A DNA stretch of 64,000 nucleotides from Lineus longissimus (Eukaryota > Nemertea > Pilidiophora > Heteronemertea > Lineidae): assembly GCF_910592395.1 (NCBI RefSeq), contig NC_088320.1, forward strand, positions 16,244,501 to 16,308,500, in the 5' to 3' direction. Each line of letters starts with the position of its first letter. Position 1 is the stretch's first letter. The notes under the pieces are model-generated. The model did not search any database. It was not told the DNA's origin and saw nothing but the letters and a program-made list of their open reading frames with translations. A program made the position numbers and the translations under genes. Of this stretch, positions 23,601 to 32,400 are shown one piece after another.

Positions 23601-23923
23601 GGCCCCGTAGGCGCATAGTGCATTTACACTTTAAACTGCGGTTCATTATCAATCTAGATGTTATTTTAGAATAAACGACTTCAGATACATCTTGACCTTA
23701 TGTTCCGCCGACGGCACCGTGGGGCAAACGTTGGTTGGTAAGTTTATTATTGGCAGTTCAATTGTTGAGAGAGTTTAAAGCAGCGTGCATGCATCGATAC
23801 TTTATGCACAACAGTACAAATGTAGGGAATAAAAGAGGCTGTCGGCATATACGTACCGTATGATGCTGCACATCTCATCATCCCGAGAACGGCAACAGTG
23901 AGGACGAGCATCACATTCACCAT
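365..23923 (-). CDS. modular secreted protein: PAN domain, two vWA domains, repeated Gly-Ser linkers and beta-rich modules (3'-partial)
   Basis: Joined minus-strand exons: 23923-23857, 21923-21624, 21493-21378, 19934-19720, 18712-18471, 17701-17123, 16885-16850, 16487-15924, 14600-14574, 13788-13681, 13419-13390, 12847-12824, 12009-11989, 11528-11376, 11013-10987, 10201-10094, 9833-9804, 9241-9218, 8401-8381, 7568-7365, 6065-6039, 5253-5146, 4886-4857, 4280-4257, 3442-3422, 2609-2448, 2084-2058, 1364-1257, 995-966, 388-365. All have AG/GT ends, phases agree throughout, and the model is open for about 1152 codons before leaving the window in phase 1. Order: signal peptide, PAN/apple-like domain, vWA-1, vWA-2, then at least four linker-plus-module repeats. 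I do not recognise the whole architecture. A secreted matrix, adhesive or mucus protein is an inference from the domains only. Very short exons (21-36 bp) are the least certain part. Confidence 0.72.
3422..7568 (-). CDS. gene 2 module 2: Gly-Ser linker plus beta-rich module
   Basis: Exons: linker 7568-7365 (204 bp, acceptor CTTTTTTAG), I 6065-6039, L 5253-5146, M 4886-4857, N 4280-4257, O 3442-3422. The linker starts A-VGTTGGSSVGG, runs about nine GGSSS units, and ends GSSQTITIQSGGNT. Exon L varies most here (VQFIFNGGYLFVSKN). Exon M reads VTSIQSFQSW. Substitutions between copies fall in the exons without breaking frame, splice sites or the two cysteines, as expected if the modules are translated. 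The intron between linker and exon I carries the extra 0.95-kb segment. Confidence 0.65.
3501..3839 (+). mobile_element. non-LTR retroelement C-terminal tail, unit 1
   Basis: Reads MDRKEATTIFRQRTGHRR, then RCQCGTSDQTPEHVLQSCSL and, after a frameshift, LRDWPHGALFETKFWGSSDE to GLVV and a stop. The 'RTGH...CPCG...QTPEHVLQ.C...LWP' pattern is the usual end of many LINE-type polyproteins downstream of the reverse transcriptase. It is a decayed fragment without RT or endonuclease, antisense to gene 2 in an intron. Confidence 0.75.
6240..7183. repeat. 0.95-kb intron segment specific to long units, with an inverted-repeat element inside
   Basis: Absent from units 1 and 3. At 6246-6590 it holds an inverted-repeat element: ACCTCGGATCTCCTGAATTA (continuing TGCCCC) at about 6291-6316 pairs with its exact complement at about 6495-6520. 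The pairing extends imperfectly outward to AATCTGAATT near both ends (about 80 bp arms), a MITE-like structure. The rest of the segment shows no gene. Confidence 0.7.
8381..11528 (-). CDS. gene 2 module 3: shortened Gly-Ser linker plus beta-rich module
   Basis: Exons: linker 11528-11376 (153 bp), I 11013-10987, L 10201-10094, M 9833-9804, N 9241-9218, O 8401-8381. The linker exon has lost its usual start: a roughly 380-bp deletion joins intron sequence to the middle of the exon, and the nearest acceptor is now TTAAATTCTTCAG, which still gives phase 1 (V-GGSSGGSSS). Exon L has MDATTQGW in place of MDASTQGW, exon M reads VTSLESFQSW, exon O reads HFPESMI. Intron 1 of this unit is of the short type. 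If the new acceptor is not used, the linker would be skipped without loss of frame because the exon is symmetric. Confidence 0.6.
8461..8799 (+). mobile_element. non-LTR retroelement C-terminal tail, unit 2
   Basis: Duplicated copy of the fragment at 3501-3839. It has an extra nonsense change near the start (GGCATTAG) and shares the same frameshift, so the insertion predates the tandem duplication. Confidence 0.75.
8850..12457. repeat. tandem duplicated unit 3 (short type, about 3.6 kb)
   Basis: Matches unit 1 in lacking the 0.95-kb segment, and additionally has a deletion at about 11536 that removes the 5' part of the linker exon and about 380 bp in all. It carries a retroelement tail at about 12068-12406. 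Confidence 0.9.
11989..14600 (-). CDS. gene 2 module 4: beta-rich module in five small exons
   Basis: Exons I 14600-14574 (27 bp), L 13788-13681 (108 bp), M 13419-13390 (30 bp), N 12847-12824 (24 bp) and O 12009-11989 (21 bp). All run phase 1 to 1 with strong polypyrimidine acceptors (CTTACTCTTCCAG, TTTTTTTCAG, CTCTTTTGCAG, TTATTTCTTCCAG, TTTCTTTCTTGCAG) and GTAAGT, GTGAGC or GTGAGT donors. The peptide reads LIINGHQIT, then VQFIVHGGYLYVSKN, INPEGSCPLGTMDAS, TQGWCQ, VTSLQSFQSW, TLSFHLNL, HFPESML. It has two cysteines and alternating hydrophobic residues, suggesting a small beta-fold with one disulfide. I do not recognise the family. Exon O sits physically in the next duplicated unit. Confidence 0.65.
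12068..12406 (+). mobile_element. non-LTR retroelement C-terminal tail, unit 3
   Basis: Third copy of the same fragment with the same frameshift after QSCSL. It is slightly more diverged (RRLKANPKRMNMAKSG). Confidence 0.75.
13989..14384 (+). pseudogene. plus-strand ORF with a CCHC zinc-knuckle-like motif, in an intron of gene 2
   Basis: A 131-codon frame starting at an ATG contains CVYCLTFGHTKDYC, a C-x2-C-x4-H-x4-C spacing as in zinc knuckles of retroelement Gag and nucleic-acid-binding proteins. In the matching places of units 1-3 the same frame is cut by stops (1565-1765, 5454-5723, 10402-10638). I regard it as a relic of a retroelement or a chance frame; no neighbouring pol sequence is seen. 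Confidence 0.25.
14770..15745. repeat. 0.95-kb intron segment in unit 4, second copy
   Basis: Same content as 6240-7183, including the inverted-repeat element at about 14782-15147 with the 26-bp arms around 14825 and 15050. The presence of the segment in alternate units implies either duplication of a two-unit block or parallel loss. Confidence 0.7.
15924..16487 (-). CDS. gene 2 exon 8: long Gly-Ser linker (GGSSS repeats)
   Basis: This 564-bp exon reads (GGSSS)n for about 176 residues, then GSIQRVNIKNGPNT, and ends at the donor C|GTAAGA in phase 1. The DNA repeat is 15/30 bp and near perfect. The three homologous exons in the units to the left end in the same way (SSQTITIQSGGNT and GTAAGA), which selects this frame: the competing frame (HHREVRLQ repeats) meets a stop before the donor. 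The acceptor CCCACAAAG is weak (A before AG). One unit has Trp for Ser (GGWSS). A flexible extracellular spacer is the natural reading. The array also lies open in several other frames, an effect of repeat composition. Confidence 0.7.
16850..16885 (-). CDS. gene 2 exon 7: 36-bp linker exon
   Basis: Acceptor TTTCATTCCAG and donor G|GTAGGT bracket 36 bp reading G-PTVTSVISSVS-G in phase 1 to 1. It bridges vWA-2 and the first Gly-Ser exon. The short length is the main doubt. Its TVTS resembles the VTSLQSFQSW exon of the downstream modules, which may mean a common origin. Confidence 0.55.
17123..17701 (-). CDS. gene 2 exon 6: second vWA domain in one exon
   Basis: A 579-bp exon (acceptor CCCTTTTTAG, donor G|GTAAAG), phase 1 to 1, residues 315-506. 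It starts LRRNTKKVNLQLVLTLDGSG, then ATGKDGYYK. The metal loop is D-G-S-G-A, again lacking the second serine, and the later strand reads TVWLCGGMAVSN where a MIDAS aspartate would be expected. YFYYYVMGVQTDTTYWRQAL parallels FRFYYFAIGSQTSLTFWRDL of vWA-1, so the two domains are paralogous. The single-exon form may derive from retroposed or intron-less duplication, or the introns of vWA-1 may be later gains. Confidence 0.85.
18471..21493 (-). CDS. gene 2 exons 3-5: first vWA domain
   Basis: Exons 21493-21378, 19934-19720 and 18712-18471 join in phase 0 then 2. The first gives VLFLDLILTLDASSATG, the vWA first strand with a D-A-S-S-A loop in place of the canonical DxSxS. The second gives LRLKVVYSRGASIQVFTFDRD. 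The third gives CFFLMGGFSVGSD, corresponding to the strand that normally ends in a MIDAS aspartate (here GG), then NFRFYYFAIGSQTSLTFW. So the fold is recognisable but metal binding is doubtful. A copy of the 367-bp MITE lies about 110 bp upstream of the middle exon. The domain is encoded by three exons, whereas the second vWA domain is in one. Confidence 0.8.
18958..19324 (+). mobile_element. 367-bp MITE, copy 1
   Basis: Ends are GGCATTCCGCGAAGATGACG and a right end reading CGTCGCGGAATGCTA, an inverted repeat of about 14 bp. Full-length copies here are all exactly 367 bp counting a TA at each end, which may be the target duplication. No coding capacity. Confidence 0.85.
20045..20393 (+). mobile_element. 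367-bp MITE, copy 2 (left end missing)
   Basis: Begins at ACGTCACTGCAG, 18 bp inside the family's left end, and is otherwise nearly the same as copy 1, with the right end intact. It ends the intron upstream of the first vWA domain's second exon. Confidence 0.85.
21624..21923 (-). CDS. gene 2 exon 2: PAN/apple-like domain
   Basis: A 300-bp exon (acceptor CAACTTCCAG, donor G|GTGAGT), phase 1 to 1, encoding residues 24-122. The cysteine pattern is SSGCMVLY, then SAECRDWCASNADCLAVDFV, GQEKTCLVHKQ and AKECGN. The C-x3-C-x5-C core followed by a hydrophobic strand and a further Cys is typical of PAN/apple modules, which bind protein or carbohydrate in secreted proteins. Ligand cannot be told. The exon is a symmetric phase-1 domain, the kind favoured in exon shuffling. 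Confidence 0.82.
22233..22950 (+). mobile_element. CR1/L2-like LINE 3' end with reverse-transcriptase C-terminal part
   Basis: An uninterrupted 220-codon frame reads DLGVILDRDFNFKEHIN, then ALVISRLDFCNSLFLG, LQNSAARLIT, LHWLPVQQRIKYKVLLLTYK, and GAPQLWNKLPSTVRN. This is the standard thumb/C-terminal region of LINE polyproteins. The tail GCGCTATATAAGACTCGTATT then (ATT)n is typical of CR1/L2-type 3' ends. It is 5'-truncated and sits antisense in intron 1 of gene 2. Confidence 0.88.
23857..23923 (-). CDS. gene 2 exon 1: signal peptide
   Basis: Starts at ATG 23921-23923 and reads MVNVMLVLTVAVLGMMRCAA, then SYG, before the donor G|GTACGT. This is a textbook short N-region, hydrophobic core and small-residue cleavage site. 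An AG at the end of TGCGATGCAG, 10 bases upstream, could be the acceptor of a 5' UTR intron. Twenty-two codons plus one base are encoded, and the following PAN exon begins in the matching phase. Confidence 0.8.
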
Positions 23924-24661
23924 CTTGAATCCTGCATCGCAAAACAATCACTATCACGGTTTGGAAAAACCTCCTTATCGCAACACCCTACATACATATA
24001 TACGCATATACAGGGAAACCATATATCAGAGCATGGACACATTTGTGTGGTAGAGTTTCCTTTGCGGTCGTCTCACTCATTTTAGGGAATCTTAATGGCA
24101 TTTGCTCACAAAGCTTAGAGGTGACAGCAATATGCTAAATTATTGAAGCGAATTCTTGAAGGAGTAAAAATACGGACTGATTGATATACGGTAATTTGTC
24201 GTTTCGTCGAAATTCTAAATACAAAATATTCTGCAGGCTGCAAATTGCTGCGTCCTTTTGCCAAAACCTCCCTCCGTGGAGTAAGTCCATTATACATAAA
24301 CGGACATGGTCTTTGCATGGCGTGATAAATAAATCTTACCTTGGTGCGGTGACGATCAGACCAGCTGTAAATATTGCAGGGCAATGACGGAAACGCTACC
24401 AGCAAGTGATATAATTAATACCAGGCAGATGGTGATATTTGTCATTTGACGTTTCCTTTTCGAGCCTAGGAATTTATTGTTTTCCATGAAGCATAAAGCT
24501 TTAACTAATTGTGTTTGAACATGTGTTTCTGACAATTGGATGTTTAATGAAGATGTCAACAGCCAGTGACATTGATTGCACGATAATTGATTGATATTGA
24601 CAGTTTTCCTAAGCTGTTCAATTATTTTGCGAACGTGTTGTGTTAAGGACTAATTCCACTT

Positions 24662-24879
24662 AAAGGAGGACTATAGGCAGGAGGAGAGGAGTTAATTTAA
24701 CCATCTTCGAATGACCAGTATACACAGTAAAGGGCCCATGGTCATGTCAGACTTAACACTCAATATATCCTTCGTACAAACGTGAATCATTACGACTAAT
24801 GTGAGATGTGAGAGACCCCTATTGGCGACTTTTTGTAACTTTTTCTTGCCTGCCTAGCTGCTGCCTATAGTGTCCCTTT
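24662..24879. mobile_element. MITE with AAAGG...CTATAGGCAG inverted ends
   Basis: Left end AAAGGAGGACTATAGGCAG and right end CTGCCTATAGTGTCCCTTT form imperfect inverted repeats around a 218-bp AT-rich body. Related sequence occurs at 62969-63745. Confidence 0.65.
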
Positions 24880-25129
24880 GATAAGCGGTTTTGTTTTGAG
24901 GCTGTTTGCTTCCGGTGTTCGTTTTCTCTCATTGGACAATTCGCGGCAACGGCAAACCGCGGCGATTCCCCTCGGCGATGGAATCATTCTTTTGGACAAA
25001 AATCAAGTTCTGTTCTTTTGGGGCTTGATAATAAAAAATACCTCAATTAGGAACGAACCGCACTTTATAGTGTAATGCACGATGCGAAAAAAACCTCGGT
25101 TTGACTTCAGCGGTTATGGTTAGGAACCA

Positions 25130-25772
25130 TCCAAGGTTAAAGGAGACTTGGCCCCATCCAAGGATAAAGGAGACTTGGCCCCATCCGAGGATAAATAAGA
25201 CTTGGCCCCATCCGAGGATAACTAAGACTTGGCCCCATCCGAGGATGAAGGAGGCTTGGCTCCATCTGAGGATAAAGGATACTTGGCTCCATCCGAGGAT
25301 AAAGGAGCCTTTGTCCCATCCGCGGTTAAAGGAGACTTGGCCCAATCCAAGGATAAAAGAGACTTGACCCAATCCGAAGATAAAGGAGACTTGGCTCAAT
25401 CCGAGGATAAAGGAGACTTGGCCCCATCCGAGGATAAAAGAGACTTGGCTCCATCCGAGGATAAAGGAGACTTGGCCCCATCCGAGGATAAAGGAGACTT
25501 GGCCCCATCCGAGGATAAAAGAGACTTGGCCCCATCCGAGGATAAAGGAGACTTGGCTCCATCCGAGGATAAAGGAGACTTGGCCCCATCCGAGGATAAA
25601 GGAGCCTTTGTCCCATCCGCGGTTAAAGGAGACTTGGCCCCATCCAAGGATAAAAGAGACTTGGCCCAATCCGAGGATAAAGGAGACTTGGCCTAATCCG
25701 AAGATAAAGGAGACTTGGCTCAATCCTAAGATAAAGAAGACTTGACCGAATCCGAGGATAAAGGAGACTTCG
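25130..25772. repeat. 27-bp minisatellite, about 24 copies
   Basis: Unit AAAGGAGACTTGGCCCCATC then CGAGGAT. Because 27 is a multiple of 3 and the unit has few stops, several frames stay open on both strands (e.g. SEDKGDLAP on plus, SFILGWGQV on minus). No splice or start context supports translation. Copies diverge at both ends of the array. Confidence 0.9.
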
Positions 25773-27739
25773 CTTGTTTAAAAGATATTAATAGTAACTA
25801 GCAAATACCCGTGCTCCGCACGGAGCTACGACTATAGGCAGCACACTTACCAGTCAGTGTACCCAGGCCGGTGGTAATGTGGTGGCCCGGAATGAAGGTT
25901 ACAGTATTTCTTTGAAGACAACGTTCGCGGTAAATTTTTTTTCCTTTCGGTGGGCATGTGTGTTTCTGCCGTCTACTTTGACGAAAACGCTATTGTTTAT
26001 CATAGCACGGGAAAGGCAACGTACAGTTGGCCATGTAAAAAAACAGGGGCAGGTAGGTAAATGCCGAGTACAAGCAAATGTTTGTCCATGTGCCTAATTA
26101 ATTGTCATAATGCAATAATCCGAAGCGAGAACTGTTAGGGTGACGGGCTAGTTTAATTCGGGGTATGAATCTGGCGGTGCGTTGTTTACTTCACTGGCTT
26201 GAACTGGGCTTTCCGCTCTGTTTTCTGAGGCATAACATTTGTGACCCGTTCCAGCAAAACCTGGCGCATGTTGCTCTGAGCTTGGCAGGTTGAGACAGAC
26301 TGTTTGTTCATTTCACAACTGTCTGCCTTTTGCGAAATCTTACGACATCAATTTCTTCTATTATCTCCTGGTGTCATCTAGGCTCATCTTATGCGCGACA
26401 TGTGCCTGGTTTTGCTAGGACGGGTCACATTTGATCGTAAGCCCTACCCCTATTGTATAAGTCATGAATGGAGAGACAATGACGGATGAAATGAACCGAT
26501 AAAAGTCATGTTACTTTACATTATGAATGTACCTTTTTATTTGGAAATTTAAAGACCACGAGTAGGACATGTTCCGAGGGGGGCGGGTTTAGATGGCATC
26601 ACCGCCCTTTAGCCTGGCCACTTTAGCCTGTTAACCTGGCAAGTTATTTATACGAAAAAACATACAAAACCACATTTCGCGCTGAAAATATGGATTGGAG
26701 ACAAAGCTGAATGGCTTCACGGGTAAAATCTACATGCGCATGCGAAAAAGTAGGCGATTCCATCTAGCAGTTAAGGCGGTGGTACACAAGAGACTGTTAC
26801 CAGTTCTAGTATTAATATATACATAGTACATGTCTTGATAAATAATACTTAATGAGCGTGCTCTGTCAGGGGAATTTATACACCTTTAATTGTTTCATGA
26901 AGAGGAATTACAAAAACTACAGTTACTGCATCATCACTACTATAATAGACTTGGAGGTGTAATATTTGTAATGTAACTCCTCCGTCAGTTAAGATCGGAT
27001 GACTACAAAACGTCTCCTGAGAGTCGAGATTCATACAGAGCCCGTCCTAACGGGCTCAAATATTTGAATTCTGGAGCGAAGATGCCTGTTCGGCGAGCGG
27101 CTTGCCAAATAGACCCGGTGTAACATCTGTGGTTGTTCCCCATGTGTCAGTGTTTCCAAACAATAGGCAGCTAGAGAGACCACGACTTTTCAATAGGGGG
27201 ATACACAGAAAAACTTGTCAATCTATTTTTCCTAGCGTTCCCAAACAATGAGGGGAAACACTCAAAAACAGAAACACTCAAAAACATTACACCGGCCTTA
27301 TCTTTAACACTAAAAAACTCCTAATCAAGATTTCATTATTTATGCTAAGTGTGGGTGTGAGTAGATTGGGTTCGTTGAGAAAATGTCAAGTTCCGTTTAG
27401 GACCACCAAGAGTTTACAATCGCACAATTACTTATCGGTAAATATAAATCAAAGTTACTTATTATATAACAGAATTCATCCACCTACTCAAGAGGCAGCC
27501 ATGGCACAGTCAAAGTTATCCAATCTTTACAATATGCTGCAAAGCCGAGTAAAAAAATGACCATAGAATACACTCGCATCTTCGAATCGATTCTTGAAGA
27601 GAATCGACTTGAACTCCAGTGCAAATCCACCATTGGCGCCAAAAACGATTTCTCTTGACTTCTATTCAAAAAGCTTTTTCGAAAAATGTTATTCAAACGA
27701 TAAAATCAGCTACAAACATTGTTTATCAGCTCATTCAAC
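25773..27739. other. intergenic stretch without recognised genes
   Basis: Between the two large genes. Apart from the solo MULE-like end at 27081-27118 I see only short frames, AT-rich sequence and A-rich tracts (e.g. 27260-27290, with two CTCAAAAACA repeats). Confidence 0.5.
27081..27118. mobile_element. solo right end of the MULE-like element
   Basis: GATGCCTGTTCGGCGAGCGG followed by CTTGCCAAATAGACCCGG equals the right end of the elements at 42513 and 58102. I could not find its left end nearby. Confidence 0.55.
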
Positions 27740-28397
27740 AATAATAATAATAATAATATTTATTGCACCCCCATAATTGTGGAAAAGAAATATACAAGTA
27801 CATTCAAAGACAGTATAGTAGTTTAACTTATCAGTACATACTATAGTAAATCACTTGAGCAAAGGCCTGGTCAGCGCCATATACATAAAAGATATATAAT
27901 GAAATTTAAAAACTCTTCAGTAAGAGCCTGGTCAGGGTCAACTCAGTGCCCCCATTATTGTAAGTAGGGGAGCGGAGGAGAGATCGAAGAGAGTCCACGA
28001 CTCCGTCAGACATGGGCGCGGGCTCTCCCGCTCTCTCCTCCCCACCCCTGTTAAATAAAATGTCCACTGGGGAAACACCTGCTTTTAGAATACGCCCCAG
28101 CAACGTTCCGGGGCAGGCAGCACCAGTTAAAATAGATCTGGACAGAAGGGTCCGATAAAAGCTTGAGCAAGTAGATTCACCGCGCACCATGCGTCTAAAC
28201 AGGTTACATTGTCTTTGTAGTAATAGGTCCGATGTATTTGGGATGCCCAAGGCTCTTAACAGGTATGTCGTCCGGCATCTTCTACTAAGACCTAAAGTTT
28301 GTTTAATCAGGGTGCCCTGTAGAACAATATAAAAACGATATAATGGAGAAAAGAGAGCACAAATATCGAAATGTAAGATTATTTTGAGGAGAATCAT
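27740..28397 (-). mobile_element. LINE 3' end, different family
   Basis: The minus-strand frame reads IKQTLGLSRRCRTTYLLRAL, then GIPNTSDLLLQRQCNLFRRM, and ends before GGTGCAATAAATATT(ATT)n. These motifs recur at the C-terminus of non-LTR reverse transcriptases. The 5' end is truncated or frameshifted near 28400. Confidence 0.75.
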
Positions 28398-28617
28398 TTT
28401 GGCCGATTCAATCTACCACTTGCACGACCTCGTCACAATCGTCATGCGGTGGTGACGCGGATTGATTACATGGCGACGTCGAATGGCATAAGAGAAGTTT
28501 TCTGTAAATTTGCTGTCAGAACTTCCGGTAAAGATAAAGCCTAAGCGACGAAGGTAGAATGCGCGGGAACAAACATAATTATATCGGGTGTCCCTAAAAG
28601 TCGTAACTTTGTAATGT

Positions 28618-28623
28618 TTTATT
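28618..28623 (-). terminator. candidate poly(A) signal for the CLCA gene
   Basis: AATAAA on the minus strand, about 354 bp downstream of the CLCA stop codon. It is the clearest canonical hexamer I noticed between the stop and the LINE fragment at 28397. The 3' UTR length is an inference. Confidence 0.3.
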
Positions 28624-28976
28624 TTTGTTAATCTCCAGACATCATTTTTAGAAAAAGCTAGCCTTGAAAACATCAACGCAATCCAATATATTATATCCTA
28701 CGAGTACTGATCGACCAATATGAAATAGCATTTCTTTGCTAATACACCATAACAAATAAAAACGCATGCGAATCGGCTGTCTTATCTATTGTCATTTGAA
28801 TCCGGAATGACACGGATGGATGCATTTGATCTTTAATGTCTAATGCAAGGTCTCCAACGTTGAAAGCCGTATTTTAGGTAAAAGGTAATTCTCAACCCTG
28901 CCCTACATATAACACCCTACATATAACAACTTTCGATGAGTTTGAGACTGTTTTTTCCTGACCTGTGTGTTGATTG

Positions 28977-29437
28977 CTAGACACATTCTATACGATGTGG
29001 TGGAGATGTTTTGTTCTTCTTGATGTGATAGACAATGCCAATGACCACAACAATGAGAATGGTTTCAAGAGCAGCCAAACCAAAAGGTACGATCAGCAAA
29101 TTTGGAGACTCGGTTGCAATAGCATCCGAAATGTTGTCTGGAAGGTTCGTGGAACTGGTTTCAGACTCGGTTACAATTTCATCGCCATTTGAAAACTTGG
29201 TTGGAAGAGTCATAGAAATGCTGATGATGTTTGAAGGATCGCCCTCGTTTCCCACTTCATCTATGGCACGGATGGCTAAGAAGAACGTAGCTTTCTTGTT
29301 GTAGTCTGCCATGTTAATTTTATGCTTCTCTTCTTCACCAGCATTCTTCGGGGTTCCTTCCAAGTGGATTCGAGAGCAGTTCTCAAATCGTTCACTGATC
29401 TCTTCGAAGGTTCCAATGCGGAGGTCATAGGTTGTGT
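28977..29437 (-). CDS. CLCA exon 14: FN3-like end, C-terminal membrane segment and stop
   Basis: The terminal exon follows the acceptor TTATTTTGCAG and encodes residues 818-969. It includes YDLRIGTFEEISERF, a FFLAIRAIDEVGNEG strand typical of fibronectin III folds, an acidic Ser/Thr linker, then a hydrophobic helix from about 929 (LLIVPFGLAALETILIVVV and on) and a short basic tail ending HRIECV. A C-terminal membrane segment is found in some CLCA proteins (human CLCA2-like), whereas others are GPI-anchored or soluble. The stop TAG is at 28977-28979. Start-like shadows on the other strand are not supported. Confidence 0.9.
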
Positions 29438-32400
29438 CTGCAAAATAAGCAGTGTTTGACATTCAATGCAGTATTTCGTTCAATGTTTAGGCAAAGGCTG
29501 ATGTTAACAGTGCAGTCGTCCGAACAAGACAGGCAATGTTCATGTATTCCTCTCTGTAACGTCACATTTGCCTGACAGGAAGATTCACTTGACTGAAGAT
29601 AAAGTTCGGCGGCCAGCTCATCGATGAAAAAATTAAAAGATTGCTCTCTATCACCGTGGACTATCCTACGGTGGCTGGGTTTGGACATCGATTTGTTTTG
29701 TCAGGGGGACAAAGAAAAAAAATTCAAGATTTTTTTTTCCTTGCATTTTTCCTTGCATTTTTGTATTATCTGGGGGGACGACTTAGTATAAGTTGGGGTG
29801 ACGACTTACGCAAACGAGACTGGGCTTACTCGTCGTCGTCGTCGTCATCATTTCTGGAAGTTGTTCATAACCCTCGCGGGCCTTCAACTCATGATACGAG
29901 GTACATTACTATATACATGGTGAGTAAAAAAAATTAAAAGTCATTTCCATCGCGATGGAGACAAAATGATATAAAGAGTCGTACTAAAAAAATGACTGGT
30001 GACTCGTGACTGGTGACTGGCGAAATTAAATGACTGGCGGAATAGCCACACTCCATGCTAATACCTGACATGTAAGGTGATTACGCCGAAATCGTTTGGT
30101 AAAGTTAAATGAGCCCAGTCTCGTTTCCATAAGTCGTCTCCCCGAGAAAATAAAAAAGACGGCAAAATGCAAGAAGATAACATTTCTTGAACAATTTCCT
30201 TTTTTTGGCGTAAGTCGTTCCCCCGACTTAATAAGTCGCCCCCACGATAATAAGTCGTCCCCCGTCTTTTTAAGTCGTCCCCTTGAGATAAAAAATCGTC
30301 CCCCGCCCCCGATTGAATAAGACGTCCCACCCAGAAAAAAAATCTATGTCCTTTCCCAGCCACCGTACTATCCTGCTTTCATTTTAGTAATTTGTAGTGT
30401 TGTATTCGCGACTGAAAGTAAACTTAGCATTCAGTTTGGTAAACATAAAGGGCAAACAACAACACTTACTGACACTTTGGCTGACGTCGTCGCCAACAGC
30501 AGTCCAGTTCAGAGTCACCTCGACCTTTGCGGTATCAAGGAAGACAAGTTGCAGGTCTCTTATCCTTGGTGGGGGTAGGACATCCACTAGAGTTGGGGAA
30601 GATGGGCGCTCGACTCTCAGTTCACCAGCGCTCGCAACGCGCTGTATTGGCCCAACTGTTTGGTACGTGGCCACAGGTTCATCGGATCCTGGGAATTTTT
30701 CAAAGATTTTGTGTTATTTGAAAGAAGATCTGTGAGTGTGGTGTTAAAGAAAATTGGTCAAAATGATGTACTTTTATAGAAAATTGAGAGGCTTTGTGAC
30801 TTACATGCTAAACCCTTGGAGAAGTCATTTGATGACACGTGAAACATTCACGCTGAGAGACGGCTCTTGCTCTTTGCCAAACGCGATGAGGGGTACAGAG
30901 CGACATTAATCCTAAGGAAATGTACAGTAGGATGTACAACGTACAACGTTGTATGAAAAGCCAAGATTAAAGGGACCTACATTGTATTCCCCTAATGCAC
31001 TTTGCAATTCTCCGAGGGCAAGTTTATTTTCATGTGAAATTATGTGAAAATATATGTGCCAGATTACAAGGTGTTTTTTCAACAGATTTACATTCATTTT
31101 CCTACCTGTTCCTATGATGGGTGCACTAGACGCCTTGCTGAACTTGGCAATCTTCCCCGTGTTCTCAGGATTATCAACTAGGACGGTGACACTGTGGCGA
31201 CCCTCGGCATTAAGCAAGGACCTTCCGAACTCAACTGAATAGACGCCATCACTGGCTTCAAGGTCAATACCTGAAAGGTTTGCAGACAAGGAATAAGACG
31301 TTTCATTTAAAGGAGGACTAGGCTTACCTTTGCACTGTCGCTGCCTAAATGAATATAGCTGAAGGAAACTATGTAGGTAATAGCATTCCGCGAAGATGTC
31401 GTCACTGCAGCTGCTGCCCTCTATTTCCCCATCGCTGAATTACAGGCAATGTCGGACAAACATGCGGTTTCGTAATGGATTCAGGCTTTCTAACTAGGGC
31501 AGTTAGATTCAATCTGGCACATGTCCGAGTGTTGGAAATACTACATAGTTGTTCTGAATATTTCTCTCTCTGACTCTATGGTATCATTCATGCTACAAAC
31601 AATGCAGGGTCAAAGATAATTGACTTTGAAATAAGCTCAAATGCGTAGAAATAAGTGTCGATGTCCGACTGTCACGTGACTAAAACGTCATCAATATCTT
31701 ATGCAAATGACCTTGTGAGCTATAAATAGTAACTTCGCGGGATGCTATTATTTGAATTATACACGTATAGGTGGAGAAACATGTCGACTCTGTCCTCTCT
31801 CCCAATTGTGTCGTCAATAGTCCGATAGGTTCTGCGGGCCATGCCTCGAAAGTAATTATCGCGACTCTGTACTCACTCATATTTGGATCACTTTTGGAGT
31901 ATAGGCCTAGTGCAGAAAATTGAAGAGGATTTGCCGCCTTGGGTGATATGAATAAAGACTAGCAATTGCTTTTACTGAAAACCCCATGTACATTTACACT
32001 AGGCCTTTCTGTACAAAACTGAAGTAAAATCATTTACTTGTCTTTATTCATATCACCCATGTTTCGGAAGGGAAAATGGGGGCTCTGACCTCAGTCATTG
32101 CCGGGGCTGTGTCAGTAAGGGATCTTGCAAGCAATGTTTCAGAGGAAAAGCTGGCATTTCAGCTCACAGGCATATGAATAAAACGGCTCTAGGGTTGTGC
32201 CAGACTTGTGGGCCTAATAACGCATCAGCTGATGACGGAATCATTTTGGTAAACGAAAGTTCGAAAATTTTACATAAACCTGTATGTTAGTCTAACACAT
32301 TTTCATCTCTTTGCAGTACTTACCAAAGCCCTTGTCTTGTAGACCCACATGAACTGTTTGCAACCGCCCGGCACGTGTACGACCTGATATTGCTGCAGTA

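Noticed and set aside
25043-25723. 226-codon minus-strand frame (SFILGWGQV repeats) and plus-strand counterparts
   Set aside because: Explained by the 27-bp minisatellite; several frames are equally open.
29823-29850. (CGT)n run as a coding poly-Ser or poly-Asp stretch
   Set aside because: A short microsatellite inside the ACTATCC-flanked transposon in an intron.
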